A stretch of DNA of 36,803 nucleotides from Lactobacillus gallinarum DSM 10532 = JCM 2011 (GTDB taxonomy: Bacteria; Bacillota; Bacilli; Lactobacillales; Lactobacillaceae): positions 1 through 36,803 of the forward strand of contig NZ_AZEL01000046.1 of the NCBI RefSeq assembly GCF_001434975.1, in the 5' to 3' direction. The position numbers and the translations under genes are program-made. Of this stretch, positions 1 through 9,563 are shown piece by piece; position 1 is the first letter of the stretch; every line of letters starts with the position of its first letter. The notes under the pieces were generated by a model, which saw only the letters and a program-made list of their open reading frames with translations, did no database searches and had not been told where the DNA came from.

Positions 1-74
1 TTCGTCATCTCTCAAGACGACTTTATTAATTTACCCTACTTTCTCTTTTTTGGCAAGTTATTTTTTCAACTTTT
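1..74. other. Left edge, unassigned AT-rich sequence
   Basis: No gene can be assigned. One plus-strand frame is open from the window edge to a TAA near position 77, but its hydrophobic translation matches nothing I recognise. It may be the tail of a feature outside the window or plain intergenic DNA. Confidence 0.2.
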
Positions 75-488
75 TTAAATTAAAATTCCATTGCAATGAT
101 CTATCTCATGTTGAATAGTTTCTGCAATAAATTCCGAAAAATCTTGCGTTACTTCTTCAAGATTAAGATTCTGATAAGTAACGGTTATATTCTTATAGCG
201 AATTGCCTGACGTTGACCGCTTAAAGATAAGCATCCCTCTTCAGTCGTATACTTACCATTCTTCTTAATAATTTTAGGATTAATCATCACGAAAGGTAAA
301 CTTCCAATATAGAAAGCAATAATTCTTTTAGGTTTGCCAATCATATTTGCGGCTAAGCCAGCTGCTTTGCTTCTATTTGCTAAAAGCGTATCACGCAAAT
401 CCAGTGCCGTATTCAGATCTTCTTTGCTTGCTAATGTCGATTTTTGACTTAAAAATACTTGATCATGAATGATCTTTTTTACTGCCAT
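75..488 (-). CDS. def: Peptide deformylase-like protein
   Basis: Peptide deformylases remove the N-formyl group from nascent proteins using a metal ion. The three family motifs can be placed in this 137-residue protein: GLAANMIG at about 44-51 (motif 1), EGCLSL at 84-89 (motif 2, metal-binding Cys) and HEIDH at 127-131 (motif 3, HExxH). In motif 1 the usual Gln (GLAAPQ) is replaced by Met, and the protein is shorter than canonical enzymes of 165-190 residues. The metal ligands Cys and two His and the catalytic Glu remain. The ATG is preceded by GGAAAGG at good spacing. It resembles the shorter second deformylase paralogue of lactobacilli, so it may be accessory to a canonical Def encoded elsewhere. 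Confidence 0.8.
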   Translation of the reverse strand: MAVKKIIHDQVFLSQKSTLASKEDLNTALDLRDTLLANRSKAAGLAANMIGKPKRIIAFYIGSLPFVMINPKIIKKNGKYTTEEGCLSLSGQRQAIRYKNITVTYQNLNLEEVTQDFSEFIAETIQHEIDHCNGILI

Positions 489-660
489 AACTTTTCCTTT
501 CCAAATTTATTCAATATAGAATATTAACAAATTATTGCCATTTAACCAAAATAAACTGAAGCATAATATGCTTGAAATGTTTTCTTAATTATTTTGAACT
601 TGTATAGGGCAAAGATCGCGCTAAAATGTAGGTTAGACACTTTAAAGGGAGGCCTTCAAA

Positions 661-1788
661 ATTTTTAAACAAATACTCACCGGATTAGCAGTTGCCGCTC
701 TATTTTCTACTGCTACACCAACAATTATTTCTTCAAACACAGATAAGGTGCAAGCGAGCAGCTATTCTAGAAGTGCAATGCGTAGCTACGTACGAAACAC
801 TCTAGCTCAAAGCAACAGTCGAGGAAGCACAGTTATTATAAAAAATGGTAAACCTCAGCAAATCAGCTATGGTTGGGCTTGGTATGGCAAAAGAATAGGC
901 AACGGTAATGATAGCGTAGTCTATCCGACTGCTTCTTTACAAAAAGTAGTGACTGCTGCCATGGTTGTTCAATTAATGAACGAAAAATGGCATACAAGTG
1001 AACGTTTTAGTCAAAACACTAAGATCTCACGTTGGTATCCTGAGCTAAAGAACGCCGACAATATTACACTAGGTCAACTAATGACCCAAACTTCCGGAAT
1101 TAACGCTGTAAATACGGAAGCTGATCGCGGGACCGACTATTCAGAAGATGATGCAGTTAAATGGGCAATTGATAATGCTAATTCCACTGATTCAGGTACT
1201 CCTGGCAGTTATTTCTACAACAATACAAATTACATCCTATTAGCGGGTATTATCAAAAAAGTTAGTGGTCAATCATATGAAACTAATTTTAATAATCGTA
1301 TTGTTAATAAATTAGGATTAGCAAATACCTATCTTTACCAAAATATTCCTAGCTGGAAAACTGATCCCATCTCATACATTTGGAATGTCAAAAATTATCA
1401 AGATCCTGAATATATAACTAAAACACAGGCTTCCCAACTTGTAGGTGCGGCCAACATGTTTACTACCCCAATGGATTATTACAAAATTCAAGTTGGCCTA
1501 TCCAATGGTGCAATTTTAAATAAATCAGACTTCCATTACCTTACTCACTTAAGAAGCAGGGTTAATAACTATTCCGGTGGTATTTATCTTGATAACAACG
1601 ACACCATAAAATCGGCATACGGAAATCTTGGTGGTACCCACTTTGGTATTTGGTTCCAAATTACGACTGATAATCGCAATGGTTTAATTATGTTCCTAAA
1701 TCAAACTGCGGGTGACGAAAATGCTCAAAAACAAGTCGGATATCAAATTTTGAATCATATTAAACCATATACATTTATCGCAGGATAA
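661..1788 (+). CDS. Secreted serine hydrolase, beta-lactamase/class C PBP family, apparent ATT start
   Basis: Beta-lactamase-related serine hydrolase (PF00144 type), probably acting on cell-wall or small ester/peptide substrates outside the membrane. From the proposed start: SLQK at about 92-95 (nucleophile SxxK), YNN at about 186-188 (YxN) and GGTHFG at about 324-329 (third-motif position). The reading frame extends upstream of the first conventional start (GTG at 748) through a clear signal peptide (FKQ, a hydrophobic core, then VQA-SSY as a likely cleavage site). The only start-like codon for this extension is ATT at 661, 8 nt after AGGGAGG. The GTG has no useful Shine-Dalgarno and would leave the protein without an export signal. 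Either ATT is used or an original ATG was lost and expression is impaired. Monocistronic, followed by a strong terminator. Confidence 0.75.
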   Translation: MFKQILTGLAVAALFSTATPTIISSNTDKVQASSYSRSAMRSYVRNTLAQSNSRGSTVIIKNGKPQQISYGWAWYGKRIGNGNDSVVYPTASLQKVVTAAMVVQLMNEKWHTSERFSQNTKISRWYPELKNADNITLGQLMTQTSGINAVNTEADRGTDYSEDDAVKWAIDNANSTDSGTPGSYFYNNTNYILLAGIIKKVSGQSYETNFNNRIVNKLGLANTYLYQNIPSWKTDPISYIWNVKNYQDPEYITKTQASQLVGAANMFTTPMDYYKIQVGLSNGAILNKSDFHYLTHLRSRVNNYSGGIYLDNNDTIKSAYGNLGGTHFGIWFQITTDNRNGLIMFLNQTAGDENAQKQVGYQILNHIKPYTFIAG

Positions 1789-1791
1789 AAC

Positions 1792-1828
1792 AAAAAGACT
1801 TTTCCTAAAATTCGGAAAAGTCTTTTTT
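1792..1828. terminator. Bidirectional terminator
   Basis: A 14-bp perfect stem (AAAAAGACTTTTCC with GGAAAAGTCTTTTT) and 8-nt loop sit between two convergent genes. T-runs on both strands let it serve the hydrolase and the helicase gene. Confidence 0.9.
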
Positions 1829-1829
1829 A

Positions 1830-4661
1830 TTATTCAAATAAAAGTTCTGACATACTCGTTTTTAACGGCCGCTTCAACAATAAATTCATCCCTACGGCAG
1901 GCTTCTTTTTTGGTCCTAATAATTCTTCCTTAACCGAATCAGATTGAATTTGTGCCTCACCTAAATAGAAGAACTGCTTGCCATCGGCATCGCTTCTTTT
2001 AACAAAAACATGGATATGCATGTCTGGTGTCTTCAACAATCGCTGCACTTCTTCTGAATCCAAATGTCGTGGCACTCTTGTATACCAACGTAAGCTACGT
2101 CCATTTTCTAAAGTATTGTGATATAAAGCATTCCGCTTTTCTTGATCATCTTTTCGATAAGTAATAAAAATCGGCGTATCATGATCACCTACACGATAAC
2201 CATACATCGGTGCAGAAACATCCCGAGGCCAATTCAACAATCTGCAAGCATCTTTTCGATCATATTGTTGGTATAAAGTAAATTGCTTTTGCTGGTCATA
2301 ATTAGTACTTAATAGCAAACCTGTTTCAATTGCATCTTTAAACAGATCTTTGAACCATTTATTTTGAGTTAAAGCATTTAATAATTCCTGATTTAATTCA
2401 TAATCAAACAAACTGCTATGAACTACCACGGGTTGATCACCATATTGTGCCTTCTTAGTAGTTTTACCTTGCTTAACATCAAAAAAATCAAGCGATAATA
2501 TATCGTCTATCGAATTCAAAACTGCTTTATTTACATAGATTTCCTTTTTGCGTAATTCTGAGACAAAGTCTTCCTGGTTGACCTGTTTCTGCTTCAATAG
2601 CATCTGCAACAAAATTAGTTCATGAGCGCGCTTGCCATTCAAAAGCTCTTTAGTTAAAAAACTTAGAACTGCATTTTCATAATTATTTAGCTTTACTGCT
2701 TCACCCATTTTAATTAAAAATGCGGCGTAATTATCAAGTCCGCGATTATTAGCAAAAACCATTGGCGAAACTGAACCATATTGAGCAAAATCATGCAATA
2801 AAGGAATTCGACCCAATTTATTCTTCAAGCTTTGATAACTCTGCCGCAATTCCCGCATATTGTCTAACTTTATTTGATCTAGTGAAGCTAAAATCTTTTC
2901 AGATGCAACTTTACTAAAGTTAATCGTAGAAACATCAATAAAGTGAGGTAACCGCGCCTCTCTTTTGGCTTGATCCTTATCGCGACTTGTATCGTGATTA
3001 AGGGCAATTGGAATCATGTAATTATTCTTATAATTACCGATAAAATCCAGAACTGTCACGAATTCTTTACCAGGATATTTTCTTAATCCTCGACCTAATT
3101 GCTGGATAAAAACAATACTTGATTCAGTATTGCGCAGCATAATGATTTGGTTCAAAACAGGAATATCAATCCCCTCGTTAAATAAATCTACTGCCACGAT
3201 ATATTCAATTTCACCAGCAACTAATTTTTGCACAATTTTATTACGGGTACTTTCGCTGTCTTCATTGGTTAAAGCGACAGCAGGATGGTCTTTCTCTGAG
3301 AAAAGGTCAGCTAATTCGCGTGCTTCCTCTTTTCTACTGCAAAAAACGAGTCCCTTGGCTTGATCGCCACAATAGCCATAATAATCAATTTCTTTCAAAA
3401 CATAATTTACGCGATCTTCTGATACTAAATAGCGTAAATCAGTTGTTTCATCAATTGATTGGCCGTTTAACTCATAATCTTGTACACCGACATAATGAAA
3501 TGGCGTCAGCATCTTATCTTCTAATGCATCCCGCAACCGAATATCGTAGGCCAAATTATAATCGAAAATTTGATACACATTTTGTTCATCGGTTCGTTCA
3601 GGCGTAGCCGTCATACCTAATAAAAATTGCGGCTTAAAATATTTCAAAATCTTTTGATAGCTTGGTGCAGCTGCTCTATGCGCTTCGTCGATTAAAATAT
3701 AATCGAATTCATTTGGATCAAAGCTTTTTAGCATATCCGGTTGAGATAAAGTTTGAATCGTCGCAAATAAATATTTTTTATTCTTATCATGCTTATTTCC
3801 ACTGAGCAAGCCATAATCCTGCTTTTTTCCACCAATTACATGATAAAAACTTGCAAGCGACTTTTTAGCGATTTGCTCGCGGTGCACAACATATAAAAAT
3901 CTTTTCGGTTTAAAATCCTTAACCGCAAAAGCACCTAAATACGTTTTCCCTGTACCTGTCGCCGAAACAACGAGGCCTCTTTTTTCGCCATTATCTACTA
4001 GGCCCTGTAAATTTCTGAGCGCTGCTTGCTGCATCTTATTAGGGACAATTTTTGTTTTTGATTTGGTTAGATGCGCAACCGGTGCGGGCTGCCAGTTATT
4101 CTTATAATCAGCTAGCCATTGAGCGCTAAGATCAAAACTACTATCTTCCAATCTAGAAATTTTCTGCGCTAATTGTTTAGTTAAATCGGCTTGATTGCGC
4201 GAGCTAGCTTTTAATGCCCATTCATAATTGCTAAGCATGGCTGAACGGGTAAAATTAGCACTACCAATTACAAGAGTTTGATAATCTTCGTGTTCAAATA
4301 AATAGCCCTTAACATGAAAACCCGACTCATCCGCAATTTTCACTTTTAAGTTAGGAATTTTTGCCAACTCTTCAAATACGCGTGGATTATTGAAATTTAA
4401 ATAATTGCTAGTAATTATTGTTCCGCCCACGCCTTTAGCTGCTAAATCAGCTAAAACGACTTTTAATGGTACGAGCATATCCTGCGTAATAAAGGCTACA
4501 GCCCAAGTAAAACTTTGACAGTGATATAATTCCTCTCGCAAAGTTAGCCATATTTTTTCATCTTGCTCATTCGCTAAAAGTTTGGGGCTAAAAAAATTAT
4601 TCCCTAAAATCTTTTCATCATAAAAACCATTTAAGATTGCATCCCGCATCACATTCGACAT
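1830..4661 (-). CDS. PLD-family nuclease / superfamily 2 helicase / DUF3427 protein
   Basis: A 943-residue multidomain DNA-processing protein. Residues about 50-150 form a phospholipase-D-like domain (HVK at 116-118, GSANFT at 133-138), as in PLD-type nucleases; the classical downstream Asp of HKD is not clear, as in BfiI-like nucleases. Residues 205-560 form an SF2 helicase with SATGTGKT (Walker A, 233-240), DEAH (325-328), TATP (351-354) and QQLGRGLRK (motif VI). The remaining ~380 residues match the DUF3427 C-terminal region of this architecture. It starts at ATG behind GAGGTG and is a single-gene unit. The architecture is widespread in Firmicutes; the role (repair or defence) is not established from sequence. 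No methylase or other restriction partner is adjacent. Confidence 0.85.
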   Translation of the reverse strand: MSNVMRDAILNGFYDEKILGNNFFSPKLLANEQDEKIWLTLREELYHCQSFTWAVAFITQDMLVPLKVVLADLAAKGVGGTIITSNYLNFNNPRVFEELAKIPNLKVKIADESGFHVKGYLFEHEDYQTLVIGSANFTRSAMLSNYEWALKASSRNQADLTKQLAQKISRLEDSSFDLSAQWLADYKNNWQPAPVAHLTKSKTKIVPNKMQQAALRNLQGLVDNGEKRGLVVSATGTGKTYLGAFAVKDFKPKRFLYVVHREQIAKKSLASFYHVIGGKKQDYGLLSGNKHDKNKKYLFATIQTLSQPDMLKSFDPNEFDYILIDEAHRAAAPSYQKILKYFKPQFLLGMTATPERTDEQNVYQIFDYNLAYDIRLRDALEDKMLTPFHYVGVQDYELNGQSIDETTDLRYLVSEDRVNYVLKEIDYYGYCGDQAKGLVFCSRKEEARELADLFSEKDHPAVALTNEDSESTRNKIVQKLVAGEIEYIVAVDLFNEGIDIPVLNQIIMLRNTESSIVFIQQLGRGLRKYPGKEFVTVLDFIGNYKNNYMIPIALNHDTSRDKDQAKREARLPHFIDVSTINFSKVASEKILASLDQIKLDNMRELRQSYQSLKNKLGRIPLLHDFAQYGSVSPMVFANNRGLDNYAAFLIKMGEAVKLNNYENAVLSFLTKELLNGKRAHELILLQMLLKQKQVNQEDFVSELRKKEIYVNKAVLNSIDDILSLDFFDVKQGKTTKKAQYGDQPVVVHSSLFDYELNQELLNALTQNKWFKDLFKDAIETGLLLSTNYDQQKQFTLYQQYDRKDACRLLNWPRDVSAPMYGYRVGDHDTPIFITYRKDDQEKRNALYHNTLENGRSLRWYTRVPRHLDSEEVQRLLKTPDMHIHVFVKRSDADGKQFFYLGEAQIQSDSVKEELLGPKKKPAVGMNLLLKRPLKTSMSELLFE

Positions 4662-4692
4662 TCTTTCACCTCATTTGGTCTAATTCTACTAA

Positions 4693-4724
4693 AAAAGCAT
4701 CCGTTTTTTAAAACGAATGCTTTT
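4693..4724. terminator. Terminator after the APC permease gene
   Basis: A 15-bp stem with one mismatch (AAAAGCATCCGTTTT against AAAACGAATGCTTTT), T-rich on both strands, just downstream of the minus-strand permease stop. Confidence 0.8.
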
Positions 4725-4727
4725 CAT

Positions 4728-6167
4728 TTATTGTTTTTGCCATTTTTCATGCCAGTGATAAAGAACTAACGGCAAAATTGAAACGATCGCGCACATGCCA
4801 ATTAATGTCCAGACATAGATTCCACGTAATCCTGCTGCAGTTCCTTGAGCAGGTACAAAAGTAACAAAGAATGCGACAACTGTGATAATCAAAGCCAAAA
4901 TTGCAATTGCAATACTCAATTTTGGATTCTTGCTCATGTAGTACATGCGGTGATAATCTTCATGTTTTTTCTTCAAAACCATGTAGGCTATTAACATGAT
5001 CATATATACCATCAAATATTGTGCTGTTGTTGCGGCTAATGAAACATTAAACGCAAAGTCAGCATCGGCACCACTGGTAAAGGTAATTAGCAATGCCGAA
5101 ATAGTAACGATTGCTGATTGCAAAATCATAATTCTAATTGGAACGCCATGCTTAGTTGTTTTAGCGAAAAACTTAGGCATGTAGCCTTCTTTAGCAGCTT
5201 CGTACATTCCCTGGTTAGGACCAGCGATCCAGTTACCAAGCTCGCCGATAATACCACAAGCTAGCATTACGCCAACAATCTTTTGCAATAAATCTCCTGG
5301 CAATCCGATAGAAGTCAACAGTTTGCCATAGGTATAAACGAAACCTGTGCTGTTTTGGATTTCACTTTTAGGAACAGTCATTCCAATTGCCATACTTCCC
5401 AAAAGGTCAAAGCAAATTGCAGTTGCAGCCAGAGCCAACATTACTTTTGAATAAGATTTTGGATGGTCTAAGTTCTTAACGTGTGGTGCAGAAGCTTCTC
5501 CCCCACAGAAGGCAAGCATAAATGGTACAAAAGCTACTAATGTAGTGCCATTTAAATGATGTGGAACTATCGTATGCCAATTAATCACCATATGAACTGG
5601 ATGACCTTGTGCCAAGTATACAAAGAATGAAATAATCAATAAAATTACCGGAAGCGCAATCCCCAAAATGAATAGCCATTCCGCAATTCGTCCGATTTTT
5701 CTAATCCCAATAACTTGAATTGCGGTTGCACCCCATAAAATGATCATCATTAAGATAAAACGCACAATTGGCGTGGTGTTAAACCAAGGAGTTCCAAAAG
5801 CAATCGACAATGCACCAATAATCACGTACATCATCGTGTCCATCCCCACAGTAATGTGAATCCATTGGTAAAACATTGCGGTCCAACCCATTTTGTCTCC
5901 TAAAGAGCCTTTAACCCAGGTAAAGATGCCGCCTTTTTCCCAACCATCAATTGAAGCCATTTCACCGGCCATTTGAGTAATTGGAATAAACCATGCAATT
6001 CCAGCAATCAATAGATAAAATAATGCCGTAGCACCAGTTTTACCAAATGGGGCTAGTTCGTCCACGGAAATAACCATCGAACTAGTCATTGCAAAAAGTT
6101 TAAAAGCTGTTAGACGATTGTACTTTAGATCTTGCTCTAAAGCCCAATCTTCTTTCTCGTTATTCAA
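4728..6167 (-). CDS. APC-superfamily amino acid permease
   Basis: A 479-residue membrane protein with about 12 hydrophobic segments and the layout of the amino acid-polyamine-organocation family: an N-terminal helix with ELAPFGKTGATALFY, a charged loop EKGGIFTWVKGSLG after TM2, and the conserved FxGGEASAPHVKNLDHPKSY loop mid-protein. It resembles YjeM/GadC-type permeases and glutamate:GABA-type antiporters, so an amino acid uptake or exchange role at the cytoplasmic membrane is likely; the substrate cannot be read from sequence. The start is TTG, about 10 nt after AAGGG, with no better start nearby. No decarboxylase gene is adjacent, which argues against a dedicated acid-resistance antiporter. 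Confidence 0.82.
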   Translation of the reverse strand: MNNEKEDWALEQDLKYNRLTAFKLFAMTSSMVISVDELAPFGKTGATALFYLLIAGIAWFIPITQMAGEMASIDGWEKGGIFTWVKGSLGDKMGWTAMFYQWIHITVGMDTMMYVIIGALSIAFGTPWFNTTPIVRFILMMIILWGATAIQVIGIRKIGRIAEWLFILGIALPVILLIISFFVYLAQGHPVHMVINWHTIVPHHLNGTTLVAFVPFMLAFCGGEASAPHVKNLDHPKSYSKVMLALAATAICFDLLGSMAIGMTVPKSEIQNSTGFVYTYGKLLTSIGLPGDLLQKIVGVMLACGIIGELGNWIAGPNQGMYEAAKEGYMPKFFAKTTKHGVPIRIMILQSAIVTISALLITFTSGADADFAFNVSLAATTAQYLMVYMIMLIAYMVLKKKHEDYHRMYYMSKNPKLSIAIAILALIITVVAFFVTFVPAQGTAAGLRGIYVWTLIGMCAIVSILPLVLYHWHEKWQKQ

Positions 6168-6222
6168 AAAAATTCAACCCTTATTTTAATTTAAAATTCA
6201 TTATACTAGTATTTTCGGTAAT

Positions 6223-7050
6223 TTAAAGATTTATTTCTAGCAAAATTGGACAGTGGTCTGCACGTTTGCCCGTATCAATCATCTCTGAGCGAACTACTTT
6301 ATCCGCAATTCGGTTGCTTACTAACCAGTAATCAATTCTCCAGCCTGAGTTATTAGCTTTGGCCGTTCTAACTCTTTGAGCCCACCAAGAATAAACTCCT
6401 TCAACGTTGCCATTAACTTTTCTAAATGTATCGGTAAAACCAGCATCGAGTAAATTAGTAAAATCTGCTCTTTCTTCATCAGTAAAGCCGGCAGAATGAT
6501 GATTATTTTCGGGATGCTTCAAGTCAATTTCGGTGTGAGCACAGTTATAGTCCCCACTTGCTAAAACCGGCTTTTCTTCATTTAACTTTTTCAAATATTC
6601 AATATATTTTTGATCCCAGATTTGACGATCAGCTAAACGTTTTAAGCCATTACCTGAATTTGGCGTATAAACTTGAGTAACAAAATATTTATCAAATTCT
6701 AAAGTGATTATTCGTCCTTCTTCATCCATTGGTTCAGGTGCACCAATTGCTGGTTTAGAAACTGCTGGAGTTAATCCCTTTTTGTACAAATACATTGTTC
6801 CTGCATAGCCTTTTCGAGCGGGCTCTTCAGATGAACGCCAAACATAATCGTATTCTGGAAACTTTTCTGCTAATGCAGCTTGGTGCTTTTTAGTTGGGCC
6901 AGTTGCGCGCAGTTTAGTTTCTTGAATTGCAATAATATCTGGATTTAAAGCATGAATCTTATCTAAAACTTCACGCGTCTCTTCTGCTCTAGCTGAAATT
7001 CCAGTTAATGCCGCATTCAATGAATCAATATTCCATGAAATTAAAATCAT
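6223..7050 (-). CDS. exoA: Exodeoxyribonuclease III / AP endonuclease
   Basis: Mg-dependent base-excision repair nuclease of the exonuclease-endonuclease-phosphatase superfamily, 275 residues. Family motifs are all present: ISWNIDS at the N-terminus, QETK (metal-binding Glu), YTPNSG (catalytic Tyr region), GDYNCAH (Asp/Asn), WRIDYWLVS and the C-terminal RADHCPI (catalytic Asp-His). Length and order match bacterial ExoA/XthA. The ATG follows AAAGGGGA at 6 nt. It lies downstream of the candidate structured RNA on the same strand, separated by that RNA's terminator. Confidence 0.93.
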   Translation of the reverse strand: MILISWNIDSLNAALTGISARAEETREVLDKIHALNPDIIAIQETKLRATGPTKKHQAALAEKFPEYDYVWRSSEEPARKGYAGTMYLYKKGLTPAVSKPAIGAPEPMDEEGRIITLEFDKYFVTQVYTPNSGNGLKRLADRQIWDQKYIEYLKKLNEEKPVLASGDYNCAHTEIDLKHPENNHHSAGFTDEERADFTNLLDAGFTDTFRKVNGNVEGVYSWWAQRVRTAKANNSGWRIDYWLVSNRIADKVVRSEMIDTGKRADHCPILLEINL

Positions 7051-7094
7051 TATTTTTCCCCTTTAAAAATATTTCAAAACTAATTATAGCCAAA

Positions 7095-7141
7095 AAAAGA
7101 AAAAGGATTAGCTTAGATGACTTTTCTAAACTAATCCTTTT
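7095..7141 (-). terminator. Terminator of the candidate RNA
   Basis: A 17-bp stem (AAAAGGATTAGTTTAGA with TCTAAGCTAATCCTTTT in minus-strand sense) and 7-nt loop, followed by a T-rich run on the minus strand only, so it stops minus-strand transcription ahead of exoA. Confidence 0.8.
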
Positions 7142-7461
7142 AAGGGAGTTGTGTTGAATGAGAATAACGAGATTTTTTACATTAGCCTACTCATCACTAA
7201 TGTTGCGAAAATGATTTATCAAGATTAACAAAACGTTCAACGCTAGAGATACTGCAGGGGAGCCTGATTCCTCACTTTCGCAAAAAGGGGATGGACTTTT
7301 TATCAATCTTCACTTTTATGGTTGCACAGGGGACAACCAGTAAAAGCAATACCCAATGTATGAATCAATATATGTCCAATAGGATGTATTAATAAGGAAT
7401 TAGAAGATTTGTTACCTTCTTGCAACTTATCTCTATATTTGTTGCGTTGTATTTTTGTTAT
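7095..7461 (-). ncRNA. Candidate structured non-coding RNA (6S-like rod or C-rich-loop sRNA)
   Basis: This gap of more than 400 bp has no convincing protein gene. On the minus strand it has a promoter (GTGACG, 17 nt, TATTAT) at 7468-7496 and a strong terminator at 7095-7141. The RNA would be about 365 nt. Inside it, segments far apart are complementary (UACAUUGG with CUAAUGUA, UUACUGG with UUAGUGA, AAAGUGA with UCAUUUU, AAGAUUGA with UUAAUCUU), giving a long interrupted rod of about 195 nt as in 6S RNA. Three UCCCC-type segments lie in predicted loops, including hairpin GGTTG/CAACC. I do not find the RNase P, SRP or tmRNA core motifs. Family assignment is open. Confidence 0.5.
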
Positions 7462-7467
7462 GAGTAT

Positions 7468-7496
7468 ATAATATCAGCAAGCTGACATTGCGTCAC
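7468..7496 (-). promoter_or_regulatory. Promoter of the candidate RNA
   Basis: Minus-strand GTGACG, 17-nt spacer, TATTAT. The spacer contains an inverted repeat TCAGC-AA-GCTGA. A TATAAT on the opposite strand (7467-7472) means activity in the other direction cannot be excluded. Confidence 0.45.
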
Positions 7497-7523
7497 TATT
7501 TATTTTTTCTCTTAATAAATTCT

Positions 7524-8366
7524 TTAGAAATTGCTCAAAATATAATCAACTTCTCCTCCATATTCTTCACCAAATAAATCTAAATGCATGCAAAGATAAT
7601 AGAAGCGATACCAGTTAAGACGCCGTTCTAGGTCTGGTCTTAAAGGACAAACTTCATTGTATGCTGCATAAAATTCATCATTGAAGCCGCCGAAAACTGT
7701 CGTCATCGCTAAATCAAATTCACGATCTGCATACACGGCATCTGGATCAATTAGATAGGGTTTTTCTTTTGCAAACATCACGTTGCCCCACCACAAGTCG
7801 CCATGACACAAGCTGGGCTGAACTTCATTTTTTGCATAATAATCTTTAAAAGCAGCTACCATTTTTTGAAAATGTTTTTCACGATAATCATTCCAGCGAC
7901 CCACTTTTTTGGCATATTCAACTTCGGGTGTCAAGCGTTGATTAACGTAAAAATCTATCCAACTGGAATTCCAATGATTGTCTTTTTTCAAAATTCGAGT
8001 TCGATAAGTATCGCCAAAACCAAATTGCTCATGATGATACTGATGCATTTTTGCGACCATTTTTCCGAGATCAGCTTGATTGCCGCTGGTCCTGTCCAGC
8101 CAGTTTAAAAGTAAATATGCATCCCCTTCAATTTGACCACTAGCTAAAACTTGTAAAGTGTTTATCCCAGCTTTAGCCATTTCATTTAGTCCTCTTTTTT
8201 CATGATCAAAAAAGGAAGCAGGCTTCTTCGGCTGCACCTTCATGAAATAAGTTTTACTAGCAGTTTTAATTCTAAAAGCTTCATTCATGTCGCCGCCATG
8301 CACAGATTCACACGAAATAATTCTCTCTATTGGCAATTGACTAAGCCATTTTTGATTTAACTTCAT
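7524..8366 (-). CDS. Fructosamine kinase family protein
   Basis: Kinase-fold protein of 280 residues in the fructosamine/ketosamine-3-kinase family (PF03881), which phosphorylates sugar amines on glycated proteins or small molecules and so promotes deglycation. Visible motifs: SVHGGDMNEAFRI at the N-terminal glycine-rich region, YFMKVQ (ATP-binding Lys), SLCHGDLWWGNVMF (catalytic loop Asp-Asn) and PYLIDPDAVYADREFDLAM (metal-binding Asp). Length matches the family. The ATG is about 10 nt after AAGAGG. It is divergent from ldhD and followed by the candidate RNA locus on the same strand. The physiological substrate is unknown. Confidence 0.9.
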   Translation of the reverse strand: MKLNQKWLSQLPIERIISCESVHGGDMNEAFRIKTASKTYFMKVQPKKPASFFDHEKRGLNEMAKAGINTLQVLASGQIEGDAYLLLNWLDRTSGNQADLGKMVAKMHQYHHEQFGFGDTYRTRILKKDNHWNSSWIDFYVNQRLTPEVEYAKKVGRWNDYREKHFQKMVAAFKDYYAKNEVQPSLCHGDLWWGNVMFAKEKPYLIDPDAVYADREFDLAMTTVFGGFNDEFYAAYNEVCPLRPDLERRLNWYRFYYLCMHLDLFGEEYGGEVDYILSNF

Positions 8367-8443
8367 GATTATTTACCTCTTCTTTCATTATAGATTTTTC
8401 TCAAAAAAATTAGATCTTTTGTGTTTTATTGAGCAAAGTGAAG

Positions 8444-9506
<1,063 letters not shown>

Positions 9507-9524
9507 AAATAAATTAGAATTAAT

Positions 9525-9559
9525 AAAAAATCTCAGCTCAATTGGGCTGAGATTTTTTT
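9525..9559. terminator. ldhD terminator
   Basis: A 13-bp stem AAAAAATCTCAGC/GCTGAGATTTTTT with 8-nt loop and 7 T. Also usable by the convergent phosphatase gene. Confidence 0.92.
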
Positions 9560-9563
9560 GTAC

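Noticed and set aside
7158-7214. Plus-strand 18-codon ORF (MRITRFFTLAYSSLMLRK) with AAGGGAG upstream, resembling a small toxin.
   Set aside because: It lies antisense inside the candidate structured RNA, its ribosome-site bases belong to the edge of the terminator stem, and no plus-strand promoter is clear.
7095-7461. RNase P RNA, tmRNA or SRP RNA as the identity of the candidate RNA.
   Set aside because: None of the core motifs (GAGGAAAGUCC, alanine tRNA-like ends, GGAAGGAAGCAG) is found on either strand.
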